Virus record (IMG/VR): IMGVR_UViG_3300049216_000010
Coordinates: 1-29,568 of that record
DNA from: a virus
Direction: 5' to 3' (one strand)
DNA length: 29,568 bases
The notes beneath the pieces are model-generated. The model was given only the letters and a program-made list of their open reading frames with translations. It ran no database searches and was not told the origin of the DNA. Positions 1 to 7,621 of the stretch are shown one piece after another. How positions within the stretch are numbered: position 1 is the first letter of the stretch; every line of letters begins with the position of its first letter. Both the position numbers and the translations under genes were made by a program.

Positions 1-210
1 CTCCATGATGGCACGGTCTGTTGCCAGAGGATGCGAGTAAGCCGCCTGCCCGATCACTTCTTTCTTGCGAAAGAATTTCTTGGCGCGGAGCGGCGAAAAG
101 CATTCGATACCGTCCGGCTCTAGCGCATCCCGCACCGCATCGCGCCAATCCTGCGCGACGCCGTATGTAAGGCCAGCAATCGCGCCGGCAAGATAGACCT
201 TATAGCGCAT
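1..210 (-). CDS. Nucleoside 2-deoxyribosyltransferase-like protein, C-terminus cut by window edge
   Basis: Seventy codons are visible, open to the left edge, so the gene is partial. The N-terminus has the YLAGAIAG strand-loop that opens nucleoside 2-deoxyribosyltransferase and DUF4406-type folds, then a WRDAVRDAL helix, an ECFSPLR segment and an ATDRAIME segment, which matches phage members of the family. Known members cleave the N-glycosidic bond of a deoxynucleoside and transfer deoxyribose to another base. The ATG lies two bases after the TGA of the upstream gene, so the two are co-translated. The upstream neighbour is a shorter member of the same fold. Catalytic residues further on cannot be checked because they fall outside the window. 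Confidence 0.75.
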   Translation of the reverse strand, partial: MRYKVYLAGAIAGLTYGVAQDWRDAVRDALEPDGIECFSPLRAKKFFRKKEVIGQAAYSHPLATDRAIME

Positions 211-212
211 GT

Positions 213-629
213 TCAATCTTCCAATGCCGCGAGGATCAAATCGAGGTTGGGCGTAACAAGATGCGCGAATAAATACATCACATCCCAACGCTCGTATTCC
301 TGATCCAGCAGTATGAAACCGAGTTTGCCCTTGCCGACGCAGTAACCTAGCTCCAAGTGCCCCGAGCGCCCGGCAGGGAGCGCCAGAACAACCGCGTCTG
401 ATGCGTCCAAGTGTCGCTTGTCGAAAGCGAACACATGCTCCGCAGCGTCGCCTAGAAGCGCGTCGCTATAGTCGCGCCCGCGCGCTAGTTCGTAGTCGCG
501 CCAGCAATCATCGGCGTGCGGGCCGGCGGCGTGCCAGTCGTCAAACACGTCATGCCCGGCCTTGCGGATGGACGCCGCGATGGTGGGGATAGCAGGATTG
601 CGAAGGGAGCCGATGACGTAAACCTTCAC
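213..629 (-). CDS. Nucleoside 2-deoxyribosyltransferase-like protein, 138 aa
   Basis: A short Rossmann-like protein starting KVYVIGSLRNP, with the glycine turn at residues 7-12. It has a DASDAVVLALP strand at about 75-85 and a GRSGHLELGY segment at 87-96. The Glu of HLELG sits where family enzymes keep their catalytic nucleophile, and the DAxD segment is also typical. The predicted role is base exchange or hydrolysis of deoxynucleosides or their monophosphates in the host cytoplasm. The start is GTG, overlapping the TGA of the upstream diphosphohydrolase-like gene as GTGA. A second family member follows directly, which makes paralogous specialisation likely. The substrate cannot be read from sequence. 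Confidence 0.72.
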   Translation of the reverse strand: MKVYVIGSLRNPAIPTIAASIRKAGHDVFDDWHAAGPHADDCWRDYELARGRDYSDALLGDAAEHVFAFDKRHLDASDAVVLALPAGRSGHLELGYCVGKGKLGFILLDQEYERWDVMYLFAHLVTPNLDLILAALED

Positions 630-1090
630 GGGTAACTCACTCCATCAGCGCGCAACCTCTCGATAGCGATTTGCAAATCTGCTAACGCGCGCCAAGCAAC
701 CTTCGTTGCGTGGAGCACCGTATCGCTATCCACCTTGTAGCGTTCCGCGAAGTGACGCATCAGGCAGTCCGCGTGATCGTCTGACTTACCGCGCGACCAA
801 TGCAGCGGCTGGCCTGGGTTGTGCTTGTCGTTGCCGATTTGCGACAAGCGCGCCACGTCCGCCAGCGCATCAGGGAAGTAGTCGATTACGCCCGTTGCCA
901 TAGGAACCGTTTTGCGCGCCGCGCTGTCCGTTGTCAGTCCGGAAACTGCCCGCGCTTTCTCCGGCTGGCGGAAATTCTCATTCAGGTCCAGGCTCGTGCC
1001 GGTGTAGTAGCAAATCCCTTCCGATTGGCACAATTGGTGGTTGTCGCATCCGTCCTGTATAGAAGGGCAACGACGCCTATATTTGACCAT
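626..1090 (-). CDS. dATP/dGTP diphosphohydrolase-type protein (DUF5664/MazZ-like), 154 aa
   Basis: Residues about 55-113 carry the conserved block of this phage family: DSAARKTVPMATGVIDYFP, then an LSxIGNDKHNPG segment, HWSRGKSDDHADC and MRHF. The acidic and histidine residues are suited to metal and triphosphate binding. Characterised relatives hydrolyse dATP or dGTP, and in 2-aminoadenine phages MazZ supplies the purine precursor. The N-terminus adds Cys residues at 8, 15, 21 and 27, possibly a metal site. The ATG at 1090 overlaps the TGA of the GNAT gene as TGATG, so I chose it over an in-frame start at 1111. The assignment rests on recalled family motifs. Confidence 0.72.
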   Translation of the reverse strand: MVKYRRRCPSIQDGCDNHQLCQSEGICYYTGTSLDLNENFRQPEKARAVSGLTTDSAARKTVPMATGVIDYFPDALADVARLSQIGNDKHNPGQPLHWSRGKSDDHADCLMRHFAERYKVDSDTVLHATKVAWRALADLQIAIERLRADGVSYP

Positions 1091-1521
1091 CAGGTAATAA
1101 CCTTCTTCCAATAGTTAGCTCCTTCGCGCGCCCAAGGCTCGGGCGGCTCATAGAGCCGGAAGCCACACGCGATCAGACTGTTGCCGGAATGCGGATTGTC
1201 GAATGTATCGGCAACAACTGAGTGCCAGCCTTGCGCTTTCGCGTGCGCCTCTCGCACCCGTATAAGTCTGCGCTGCAAGCCTTGGCCGCGATGCTTGACC
1301 ATCACGCCAGCCCGGCAAAGGTAGCCTGCGGGTTCACGTTGATTGCGCGCTTTCTTGATGCACGCGAAGGCTACCGGCTCGCCGCTGATTGCCCGCACTA
1401 TCCACCATTGGCCTTCCGAGCAGGGCGCGATTATATCGTCCGGCAGGGCAATGATCTGCATTCCCGCCAGTTCTACGGCGTGCTTAGGGCCGTCAACTTT
1501 ATCAATGCGGTATAGCGCCAT
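1090..1521 (-). CDS. GNAT-family acetyltransferase, 143 aa
   Basis: It contains the GNAT core: a QWWIVR and PVAFACI beta pair, GYLCRAGVM, then VKHRGQGLQRRLI, which matches the acetyl-CoA pyrophosphate-binding Q/RxxGxG/A loop. A DTFDNPHSGNSLIACGF segment follows, giving the typical asparagine-rich motif B and GF turn. It probably transfers an acyl group from acetyl-CoA to a small molecule, protein or nucleobase; the substrate is unknown. The ATG at 1521 lies one base after the TGA of the phosphoesterase gene. A GTG at 1533 is an alternative. Mom-type DNA modification enzymes also have a GNAT fold, but I see no specific Mom signature. Confidence 0.82.
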   Translation of the reverse strand: MALYRIDKVDGPKHAVELAGMQIIALPDDIIAPCSEGQWWIVRAISGEPVAFACIKKARNQREPAGYLCRAGVMVKHRGQGLQRRLIRVREAHAKAQGWHSVVADTFDNPHSGNSLIACGFRLYEPPEPWAREGANYWKKVIT

Positions 1522-1522
1522 A

Positions 1523-2737
1523 TCACGGCGCACCCGCTATGTTGACGCGATGGCGGAACTTCTCGCCTTTCTCGCGGTGGAACGTAATCGCGTGCATGGC
1601 GCGCGTTGCCACATGCCCCGAGCCTGCATTAAACGCATCTGGTGCAGCCGGAGACGGGAAGCTTTCGACCATGACGCCAGGAACTTCCTGCCCCGTTTTG
1701 TGGTGGATATGGCCGAAGAAAAAATGCCGGTAGAGCGTTTGTCCCCAATCGGCCGCGCGCGTCGCGGCCATCATCGCGCCCATGCGTGCCGGCGGCATAG
1801 TGTGCCCGTGCGTAGCACCGAGAAACACCTTTCCGAAACGCAAGAACCAAACCATTGCCGGCGAGATATTGACGTTGACGCGCGGATTGTTGCGGTAGAA
1901 AAGATGCAACGCGATGGCGATTGCCACCGCGCTGTCCGGATCGTGGTTGCCTGGCAGGAAGTTGATATCAACTACTTGATGCTTTGCGAGCACGATATCA
2001 ACCATGTCTAGCGCCAGTTCGCAGCCGGCGAGAAAAACCTTGGACCATCGGCCATCAACGTCCAGGCGGTGCCCCGATTTTGGCGTCACTGCCTTTTCGT
2101 CGTTGGCATGGAAGTAGTCGCCAAGGCCGAGCAGCACGGCGCGGTGACTGGCGGGAGACGAAGCAACCAGCTCATGAATTGAATGCACCGCAGTCTGCTT
2201 AGTAATCTTGATATCGTAGCTTGCGCCGGTTTCCTTGCCCCAAGCATACATGCCGAAATGCAGGTCCGCGATCGGATAGACGGTCAACTGATCTTCGTCG
2301 CTATCGGCGGGGGGCGGCACGTAAGCCGACTTGCCGGCGTGCGACGCGAAAGCCTCTTGCAAGGCATCCACCAGCGCGCTGGCCGTGTCCTCCCGCGTCT
2401 TGATCCATTGCGCCAGCACGCGCCCGTCAGGTCCGACAAGGGCGCTAAGCCCCTTTACGGTGTGCCCGTCCGGTATCTCAAACACGTCTCCGTCATCCGG
2501 CTTCGACTGCACGTAACGCTTGGTCACGTTGCCGGCGGCGTCCAGGGCTACGCTATCGCGCGTCACGATATATCCGGGCGCAGGGTGCGCGCCCTCATGT
2601 AGTTTCGTCATGGATCGGCGTCGCGCGGCCTGGACGCGGGTCTGGAATGTTGATGATGGGATACCGAGCGCGGCGGATGCCTTGCGGTAACTGCCATGCT
2701 CCGCGAGCGCGGCAAGCGCGCTTTCGTCATCCGTCAT
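1523..2737 (-). CDS. HTH plus calcineurin-like metallophosphoesterase, 404 aa
   Basis: Residues about 5-42 look like a helix-turn-helix (SYRKASAALGIPSSTFQTRV). From residue 151 a binuclear-metal phosphoesterase core is complete: ADLHFG at 157-162, GDYFH at 206-210, LPGNHD at 261-266, THGH at 309-312 and GHIHH at 342-346. All metal ligands expected of the calcineurin-like superfamily are present, so it should be active on a phosphoester such as DNA, RNA or a nucleotide. Phages carry similar fusions with no settled role. The ATG has a GAGG ten bases upstream. It stands in a leftward run with the GNAT and nucleotide genes. Confidence 0.85.
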   Translation of the reverse strand: MTDDESALAALAEHGSYRKASAALGIPSSTFQTRVQAARRRSMTKLHEGAHPAPGYIVTRDSVALDAAGNVTKRYVQSKPDDGDVFEIPDGHTVKGLSALVGPDGRVLAQWIKTREDTASALVDALQEAFASHAGKSAYVPPPADSDEDQLTVYPIADLHFGMYAWGKETGASYDIKITKQTAVHSIHELVASSPASHRAVLLGLGDYFHANDEKAVTPKSGHRLDVDGRWSKVFLAGCELALDMVDIVLAKHQVVDINFLPGNHDPDSAVAIAIALHLFYRNNPRVNVNISPAMVWFLRFGKVFLGATHGHTMPPARMGAMMAATRAADWGQTLYRHFFFGHIHHKTGQEVPGVMVESFPSPAAPDAFNAGSGHVATRAMHAITFHREKGEKFRHRVNIAGAP

Positions 2738-2747
2738 TGTGCCGGCC

Positions 2748-3074
2748 TCATTGTTTCATGTGGAGTGCGGTGCCTAGCGCGCCTATAGCCGTCGCAATAG
2801 CGACGATGGCGGACAGCACTAGGCCGACGACGAAGCGGCCCGCAGACTTTGAGCCGGCGTTTTCAGCGATGCTTGTGGCAATGCTGCTAAGTTGTCTATC
2901 GACTTCGTTAAAACGCGCCTCAAAGACAGCCTCTTGCCGGTCGATACGGCGGCTTATATGATCTTCCATTCGGTTTTGCCGATCTTCTAAGCCGTCCATT
3001 CTGCCGGCCAGCCGTCCAACACTCCAATTAATGTTGAGGCGCTCGTTTGCGCCTTCGCCATCTTCCAATGTCAA
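2748..3074 (-). CDS. XhlA-like coiled-coil membrane protein, possible holin accessory, 108 aa
   Basis: Residues 1-70 are polar and heptad-like (GRMDGLEDRQNRMEDHISRR and following), suggesting a coiled coil. Residues about 79-103 form one strongly hydrophobic segment. The protein ends in a short basic tail. This layout matches hemolysin XhlA-type proteins, which often act beside holins or endolysins at the membrane. The only in-frame start near the ORF head is TTG at 3074, or a second TTG six bases on. An AGGGG run lies just upstream of both, and the first ATG would remove 25 residues of the coil. No endolysin is visible nearby, so a lysis role is inference. Confidence 0.6.
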   Translation of the reverse strand: MTLEDGEGANERLNINWSVGRLAGRMDGLEDRQNRMEDHISRRIDRQEAVFEARFNEVDRQLSSIATSIAENAGSKSAGRFVVGLVLSAIVAIATAIGALGTALHMKQ

Positions 3075-3247
3075 CCCCTGCCTTGAAGTTTTCGGTTAGT
3101 CCCGCCCGTGCTTCTGCCCCATATAAACAGCCATGCTTTGCAGATGGATCATTGCACTTGTAACGGTCGCTTCGCCGGGCCATTAACCGTTAAGCCCCAT
3201 AGAAAAGTAACCATCGTAACCAATAGAATTTCCTGATTTACAGCGCC
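3075..3247. other. 173-base gap between tail-esterase and XhlA-like genes
   Basis: No convincing gene is present. On the minus strand two tiny ORFs of 21 and 18 codons are joined by an ATGA overlap, but neither has recognisable content. A perfect palindrome TTAACCGTTAA lies at 3183-3193. No clear -35/-10 pair or T-tailed terminator was found. As the gap separates tail genes from the XhlA/nucleotide group, it is the natural place for a transcription or processing signal. Confidence 0.4.
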
Positions 3248-5377
3248 TCACGATGGCGCGGTTACGGGCAGGCCGTAGGTCGTTGCGGCCAGAGGAAAAT
3301 TGAGGCTCCACGCGCTGCCAAGGTCGCCCGCGATATCCCATCCGGCGGGCTTCGTGACCGACGCGAAGTTGTCAGTAACGGCGTTGCCGCGGCCGAGATA
3401 TCCGTTGCCGTAGAGGTAGAAGAAAAGCAGACCGGCTTGCGCGTTTGTCGGTGCCCTGGACAGCGTTATTTGCAAGTGCGTGGCGTCAACGCGAGTGCAG
3501 GCTGTTGCCGATATAATAGATCCGGGCGACGCAACCGATCCGCCGTCCATGACGTAGAAGCCGACGCCAGTTGCGGCTAGTAGAGGCACGACCAAATCAT
3601 TGCCAGCGTCGTGCGTGATTGTGAGCAACAGCGTTGTCGTGTTGGCAACTGCCTGATACACGCCCGATATCACGGGACCGCCGACGCTTGGCACGCCAGC
3701 CGGTATCGCCGTCTCCGTAATGTCGCCGTTGCCGCCTGCCAGGATCGCACGCGCCGCTACAGGTGCGGCAAGCTTCGCGATGCGCGCTAGGTCAACCGGA
3801 TCGAGGTGGTTGTAATCCGGGCTTGCGCCGTTCGTGATGACGCCTGTTGCGGGGTTCCACGAAACGCCTTGCGGGTTGCTGTCTCCTACTTGCGGAAGCC
3901 CGATGAAATAATGCACGCCAGCGCCCGCAACATCCGCTTCCGTCTCGCGGACCATTTGCATACCGGAAGTCGATCCGGAGCCGAACGGCATAGCGTTCCA
4001 CGTCAACACCGGGAGCGACGCCGCTGCGCGCGAAAGCATACCGCGAACGAGTGCGATGAAGCGTTGCACGGCGGCGTTGTAAAACGCCTTTTCGCTGTAT
4101 GCCCTGATGCTATCCGTTTCGCTCCACGGCAGGAAGATAAGAACCGCGTCGGCTAGGTCGGCGGCGGCTTGCTGGCCGAGATAGGTTTGCACGGCGGTTC
4201 CGTCCGCGCCCAGCGCCCAGCCGGACGGGTTGCTTCCGTCGCCAGGGTCATTCAAAAACGATCCGGGGTAAACCGTCGCGCCAGTGAACGGCGCATTACT
4301 GATGCCGTGCCCGCCCGCGATGGTGTAGGCCGATCCGCTGCCATAGAGCGCCAAGACATTGTATGCGAGCGCGCCAAGGTGCCAGGCGATGCCCTGCGCC
4401 AAGACGTGCCACGCGCCAGCGTTCAAGCCGTTACCAGCGTTCGACTGGCCTATGACGATGACTTGCAAGCCCCTACGCGCCCCGCGCGTCCAGCGCGTTG
4501 CGTAGGTCAGGAGCGTAGTGACGCTGCCGCTGGCAAGCGCGCTAGGCCACAAGGCAGCCTCATGAAACCAGCACTGCGCGGATCCGGATGACGTGCCCGC
4601 GTGCAAGAACAGCAGCGCGCCGGACAGTGCCGACGCCGAAGGGTTTCTGGTCGCCGTGCTTACCTGCACCCCGTCCAGCCATACATCCACGCCGACGCCC
4701 GTCGTGTTGCGGATGATGACGCTGTGAGTGTGCCGGCGATCAAGCGCGTTTGTCAGGATCGTTTGCGACGCGCCCGGAAACAGGATCAGCCGCGCGTTGC
4801 TGCCCGCCGCCGCGTCGGCCGCGAGTATGACTGTCCCGGCGCAGGACAGGAGCGTGATTTGCGACGGCGCTCCGTTGCCCTGGACGTAGTTAGGGCGCGA
4901 CCAGACAAAGAACACCGTCCAGGCCGCGCCAGCGCCCAAGGAAGCCGATGCCAGCTTTAGGCCGGTGTCCATGCCCATTACGGGCAACAGGAAGCCGCTG
5001 GACGGCATAGCGGGCGGCAGGATGGTATTGAGGCCGACGCCGCCTAGGGTGCCATTTAGGCGCGGCGTAGCCTGCGGAAGCGTGCCACCGGAGGCGAAGC
5101 TGTAGGCTGCCAGGTTGACGCCGTTGCCCGACTTGTCCGCGACGGCGGACACTTGGTTATTCCATCCGGGCAGCGGGTTGTTGTTGCCGTCAAGCTGGCC
5201 GGCGTAGGTGCTGGCATCCCACCATCCCGCCAGCCCGGCGATTGAAGCGGGGGTTGCCCCGCCGCCGCCACCGCCGGACGGCGGGGCGGACGGAGCGCCT
5301 GACGAACGCCAGAACACCGCCTTACCCGGCGCGTAGAACATGGCGCGTCGTTTCGCGACAAGCGCGACAGATACCAT
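3248..5377 (-). CDS. Tail surface protein with lectin-like and SGNH/SASA-type esterase domains, 709 aa
   Basis: After a short head and a Gly6 linker (residues 35-40), residues about 44-290 (AGWWDAS, DKSGNG, IIRN, VWLDG) resemble a concanavalin A/LamG jelly-roll. Residues about 303-545 form an SGNH hydrolase. The nucleophile block is GQSN (Ser312), as in sialate O-acetylesterase relatives. A WSETDS block is at 418-423, and the terminal DYNH at 521-524 supplies Asp and His. The last 150 residues are beta-rich. It probably removes O-acetyl groups from capsule or LPS glycans during adsorption. The ATG has a CGGAGA upstream, and the gene follows two other fibre-like genes. Confidence 0.8.
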   Translation of the reverse strand: MVSVALVAKRRAMFYAPGKAVFWRSSGAPSAPPSGGGGGGATPASIAGLAGWWDASTYAGQLDGNNNPLPGWNNQVSAVADKSGNGVNLAAYSFASGGTLPQATPRLNGTLGGVGLNTILPPAMPSSGFLLPVMGMDTGLKLASASLGAGAAWTVFFVWSRPNYVQGNGAPSQITLLSCAGTVILAADAAAGSNARLILFPGASQTILTNALDRRHTHSVIIRNTTGVGVDVWLDGVQVSTATRNPSASALSGALLFLHAGTSSGSAQCWFHEAALWPSALASGSVTTLLTYATRWTRGARRGLQVIVIGQSNAGNGLNAGAWHVLAQGIAWHLGALAYNVLALYGSGSAYTIAGGHGISNAPFTGATVYPGSFLNDPGDGSNPSGWALGADGTAVQTYLGQQAAADLADAVLIFLPWSETDSIRAYSEKAFYNAAVQRFIALVRGMLSRAAASLPVLTWNAMPFGSGSTSGMQMVRETEADVAGAGVHYFIGLPQVGDSNPQGVSWNPATGVITNGASPDYNHLDPVDLARIAKLAAPVAARAILAGGNGDITETAIPAGVPSVGGPVISGVYQAVANTTTLLLTITHDAGNDLVVPLLAATGVGFYVMDGGSVASPGSIISATACTRVDATHLQITLSRAPTNAQAGLLFFYLYGNGYLGRGNAVTDNFASVTKPAGWDIAGDLGSAWSLNFPLAATTYGLPVTAPS

Positions 5378-5392
5378 GTCGGAAGTCTCCGG

Positions 5393-7609
5393 TTAGGTGA
5401 AGGTGAGAGCCGTAGTAACGGTAGTGGATTGGATCGTTCCGGAACTATCGTATTCCAGTGCCCAAAGATACCAAGTTCCAGCGGTCGTCGGGCCGTTGAC
5501 GTATTGAACCCAGAGATTGTGCCCGCCCGTGCTGTATTGCACAGCGGCCTGCATCCCACTTGTCGGCTGGACGCTGTTACTTGTCGAGAAGGCGAAGTTG
5601 ACGGCGTAAGCTGCCGTCTTGCTGCCATCCGACGATGACGAATTATCGTTAACCTGCGCAACGATGCCGTTTGTGCCGTGCGCCGCCGAGTAACCTACGG
5701 CGGGCGTCTGGCCGGCATTGCCGAAATTGGTTTGCGTCAACAGGTAGTTGCTCGGCGCGGCTGTGCTGCCAGTGCTGGCCGCTGTCCATCCGCTGTTGCC
5801 GCCCGCGTTGACGCTTTCGACCTCGTAGTCGTAGGACGTGGAGCCGGTAAGCCCCGTGATCGTGGTTGACGTGCCGGAGATACCGGATACGGTTGTCCAC
5901 GAGTTTGCGGCGTGAACGCTGTAGCGAACCGAGTAGGTTGCCACCGCGCCACCGGAAGCCGGCGCGGTCCAAGATAGCGGCTGCGTCGTGCTGGTAGCGG
6001 TCCCGAGCGTGAGCGCGGTCGGAAGGCCGGGGTTCGCCACAACGGTTGTGGCGTTCGTCGTCGCCGTGAACGCGGACGTTCCGCCGGCATTTACCGCCGC
6101 AACCTGCAAATCGTATTGCGTGCCGGCGGTTAGGCCGGTGATCGTGGTTGACGTGACGGTAAGGCCGGTTATCTGCGTCCAGCTTCCCGCGCCAGTGACG
6201 CGGTATTGCAGCGTGTAGGTTGTCACAGCGCCGCCGGAACTCGGGGCGGTCCAAGACACGGGCGCGGTAGTTTGCGTCATCGTGCCAGCCGTGAGCGCGG
6301 TCGGCGTGCCGGGCGCTGCAACGGTTGTGGTGGCGTTGGCGACGCTGCTAGGCGTGCCGTTGCCAGCGGCGTTGACAGCGAACACCGAGAAGTCATACGC
6401 GGTCGAAGCCGTAAGCCCGGTGACGGTGTAGTTTGTCGCGCTGACGCCGGTTGCCGCCGTGATCCAAGACGACTGCCCGGTGACGCGATACTGCGCCGTA
6501 TAACTGCCCACAGCGCCGCCGGAAATCGGGGCGGACCAAGCCAGATTGACCGTGCTGGCGGACGGGCCGGTTGCCGACAGGCCGGTGACTTGGCCTGGAA
6601 CCTGCGTCGGGATCGCTGCCGTCGTGGCGTTGACGATGCTGCTAGGCGTGCCGTTGCCGCCCGCGTTCGCCGCGATAACCTCGATATCGTATTCCGTGGA
6701 AGCGGCCAGACCGGAAATAACCGCATTCGTAACGGAAGCCGCAAGCGCGGTCCATGTCGATTGCCCGGTGATGCGATACTGCACAATGTAGCCTGTTGGC
6801 GTGCCGCCGGACACCGGGGCGGACCAGCTAATCGCTACGGACGTATAGGTGACGGTGCCAACGGAAACGCCGATCACTTGGCCTGGATAGGGAGAGGCAA
6901 CCGGGCCTGATACCCATGCGTAGAACTTTGTCCCGGCCGAGTAGGTGACAACGTAAACGTCGGCAATCTGGCCGGCTGATATCGTGCTGACACCGCTTGT
7001 GGTGGCGATAGTGCTATCGAATGTAACATTTCCGCTTGATGCGTTGATGACCAAGCAGGAGAAACCGCTGCCCTGCGTTCCCGAGTGCGTAAGCGTTACG
7101 GGTTGCGAGCAAACCAGAATGCGCCCATTGTGCGCGGAGCCGTCAAGCAACGTGTTGGCGGTAATCTCCACCACGGGAAACTTGTATATAGGCATCTTGC
7201 CGGCGATGTATGTCCACATTGCCGCGAAGGTCTGGGCATACATGGAACTCGTGCCCTGGCCGACGAAGAACGTATCGGTATCGGCGGCAGGGGCGGCGGC
7301 TTGCGCTTGGTCAATCGTTTCGCCGCCGAGAAAGTTAGCGAGCGTGATAAGGTGATCCTGCCCACCGACGCTAACGGCGACGCTATCCGTGTTCGCCATC
7401 GTGGTTACGGGCGGCAGGTTAGTCAGGATAGCCGCGCTTTCCACGGCTGCAAGGCAAGCCGCGACACATTGCGTGATGATCGTAGCAATGGGCGTCTGGA
7501 CGGTGATTTGCGCGCCGGTCGCGGCGTTAGTTTGCACAACGTCAATCAGGTCGCCACCGGAGACGGGTTGCACCGTCGCCGGAAGCTGGTTGATCGCAAG
7601 GTTCGCCAT
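5393..7609 (-). CDS. Tail protein with four fibronectin type III domains, 738 aa
   Basis: Residues 1-240 form a head that starts like many phage fibre attachment domains (ANLAINQLP). Four FN3 modules follow at about 242-331, 338-429, 433-522 and 527-617. Each has the SWxAP, TxYxxQYR-like, ISGL/TGLT and NAGG landmarks. A 120-residue C-terminal domain ends the protein. FN3 arrays in phage tails act as extended, sticky stalks that contact cell-surface carbohydrate. An AGGAG lies nine bases before the ATG. The FN3 copies are diverged in protein and DNA, so they look like old duplications. It lies between the glycine-rich fibre and the esterase. Confidence 0.85.
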   Translation of the reverse strand: MANLAINQLPATVQPVSGGDLIDVVQTNAATGAQITVQTPIATIITQCVAACLAAVESAAILTNLPPVTTMANTDSVAVSVGGQDHLITLANFLGGETIDQAQAAAPAADTDTFFVGQGTSSMYAQTFAAMWTYIAGKMPIYKFPVVEITANTLLDGSAHNGRILVCSQPVTLTHSGTQGSGFSCLVINASSGNVTFDSTIATTSGVSTISAGQIADVYVVTYSAGTKFYAWVSGPVASPYPGQVIGVSVGTVTYTSVAISWSAPVSGGTPTGYIVQYRITGQSTWTALAASVTNAVISGLAASTEYDIEVIAANAGGNGTPSSIVNATTAAIPTQVPGQVTGLSATGPSASTVNLAWSAPISGGAVGSYTAQYRVTGQSSWITAATGVSATNYTVTGLTASTAYDFSVFAVNAAGNGTPSSVANATTTVAAPGTPTALTAGTMTQTTAPVSWTAPSSGGAVTTYTLQYRVTGAGSWTQITGLTVTSTTITGLTAGTQYDLQVAAVNAGGTSAFTATTNATTVVANPGLPTALTLGTATSTTQPLSWTAPASGGAVATYSVRYSVHAANSWTTVSGISGTSTTITGLTGSTSYDYEVESVNAGGNSGWTAASTGSTAAPSNYLLTQTNFGNAGQTPAVGYSAAHGTNGIVAQVNDNSSSSDGSKTAAYAVNFAFSTSNSVQPTSGMQAAVQYSTGGHNLWVQYVNGPTTAGTWYLWALEYDSSGTIQSTTVTTALTFT

Positions 7610-7621
7610 ACTTGAAAACTC

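Noticed and set aside
1343-2011. Plus-strand 222-codon ORF
   Set aside because: Antisense to the intact metallophosphoesterase and GNAT genes and with no recognisable fold.
5056-5661. Long minus-strand ORFs overlapping fibre genes in other frames (also 5649-6254, 6277-6786)
   Set aside because: Arg/Ser/Pro-rich shadows caused by high GC; the FN3 and esterase frames explain the DNA.
5758-6886. FN3 region considered as a nucleotide tandem repeat
   Set aside because: The four modules match as protein domains but are too diverged in DNA to call a sequence repeat.
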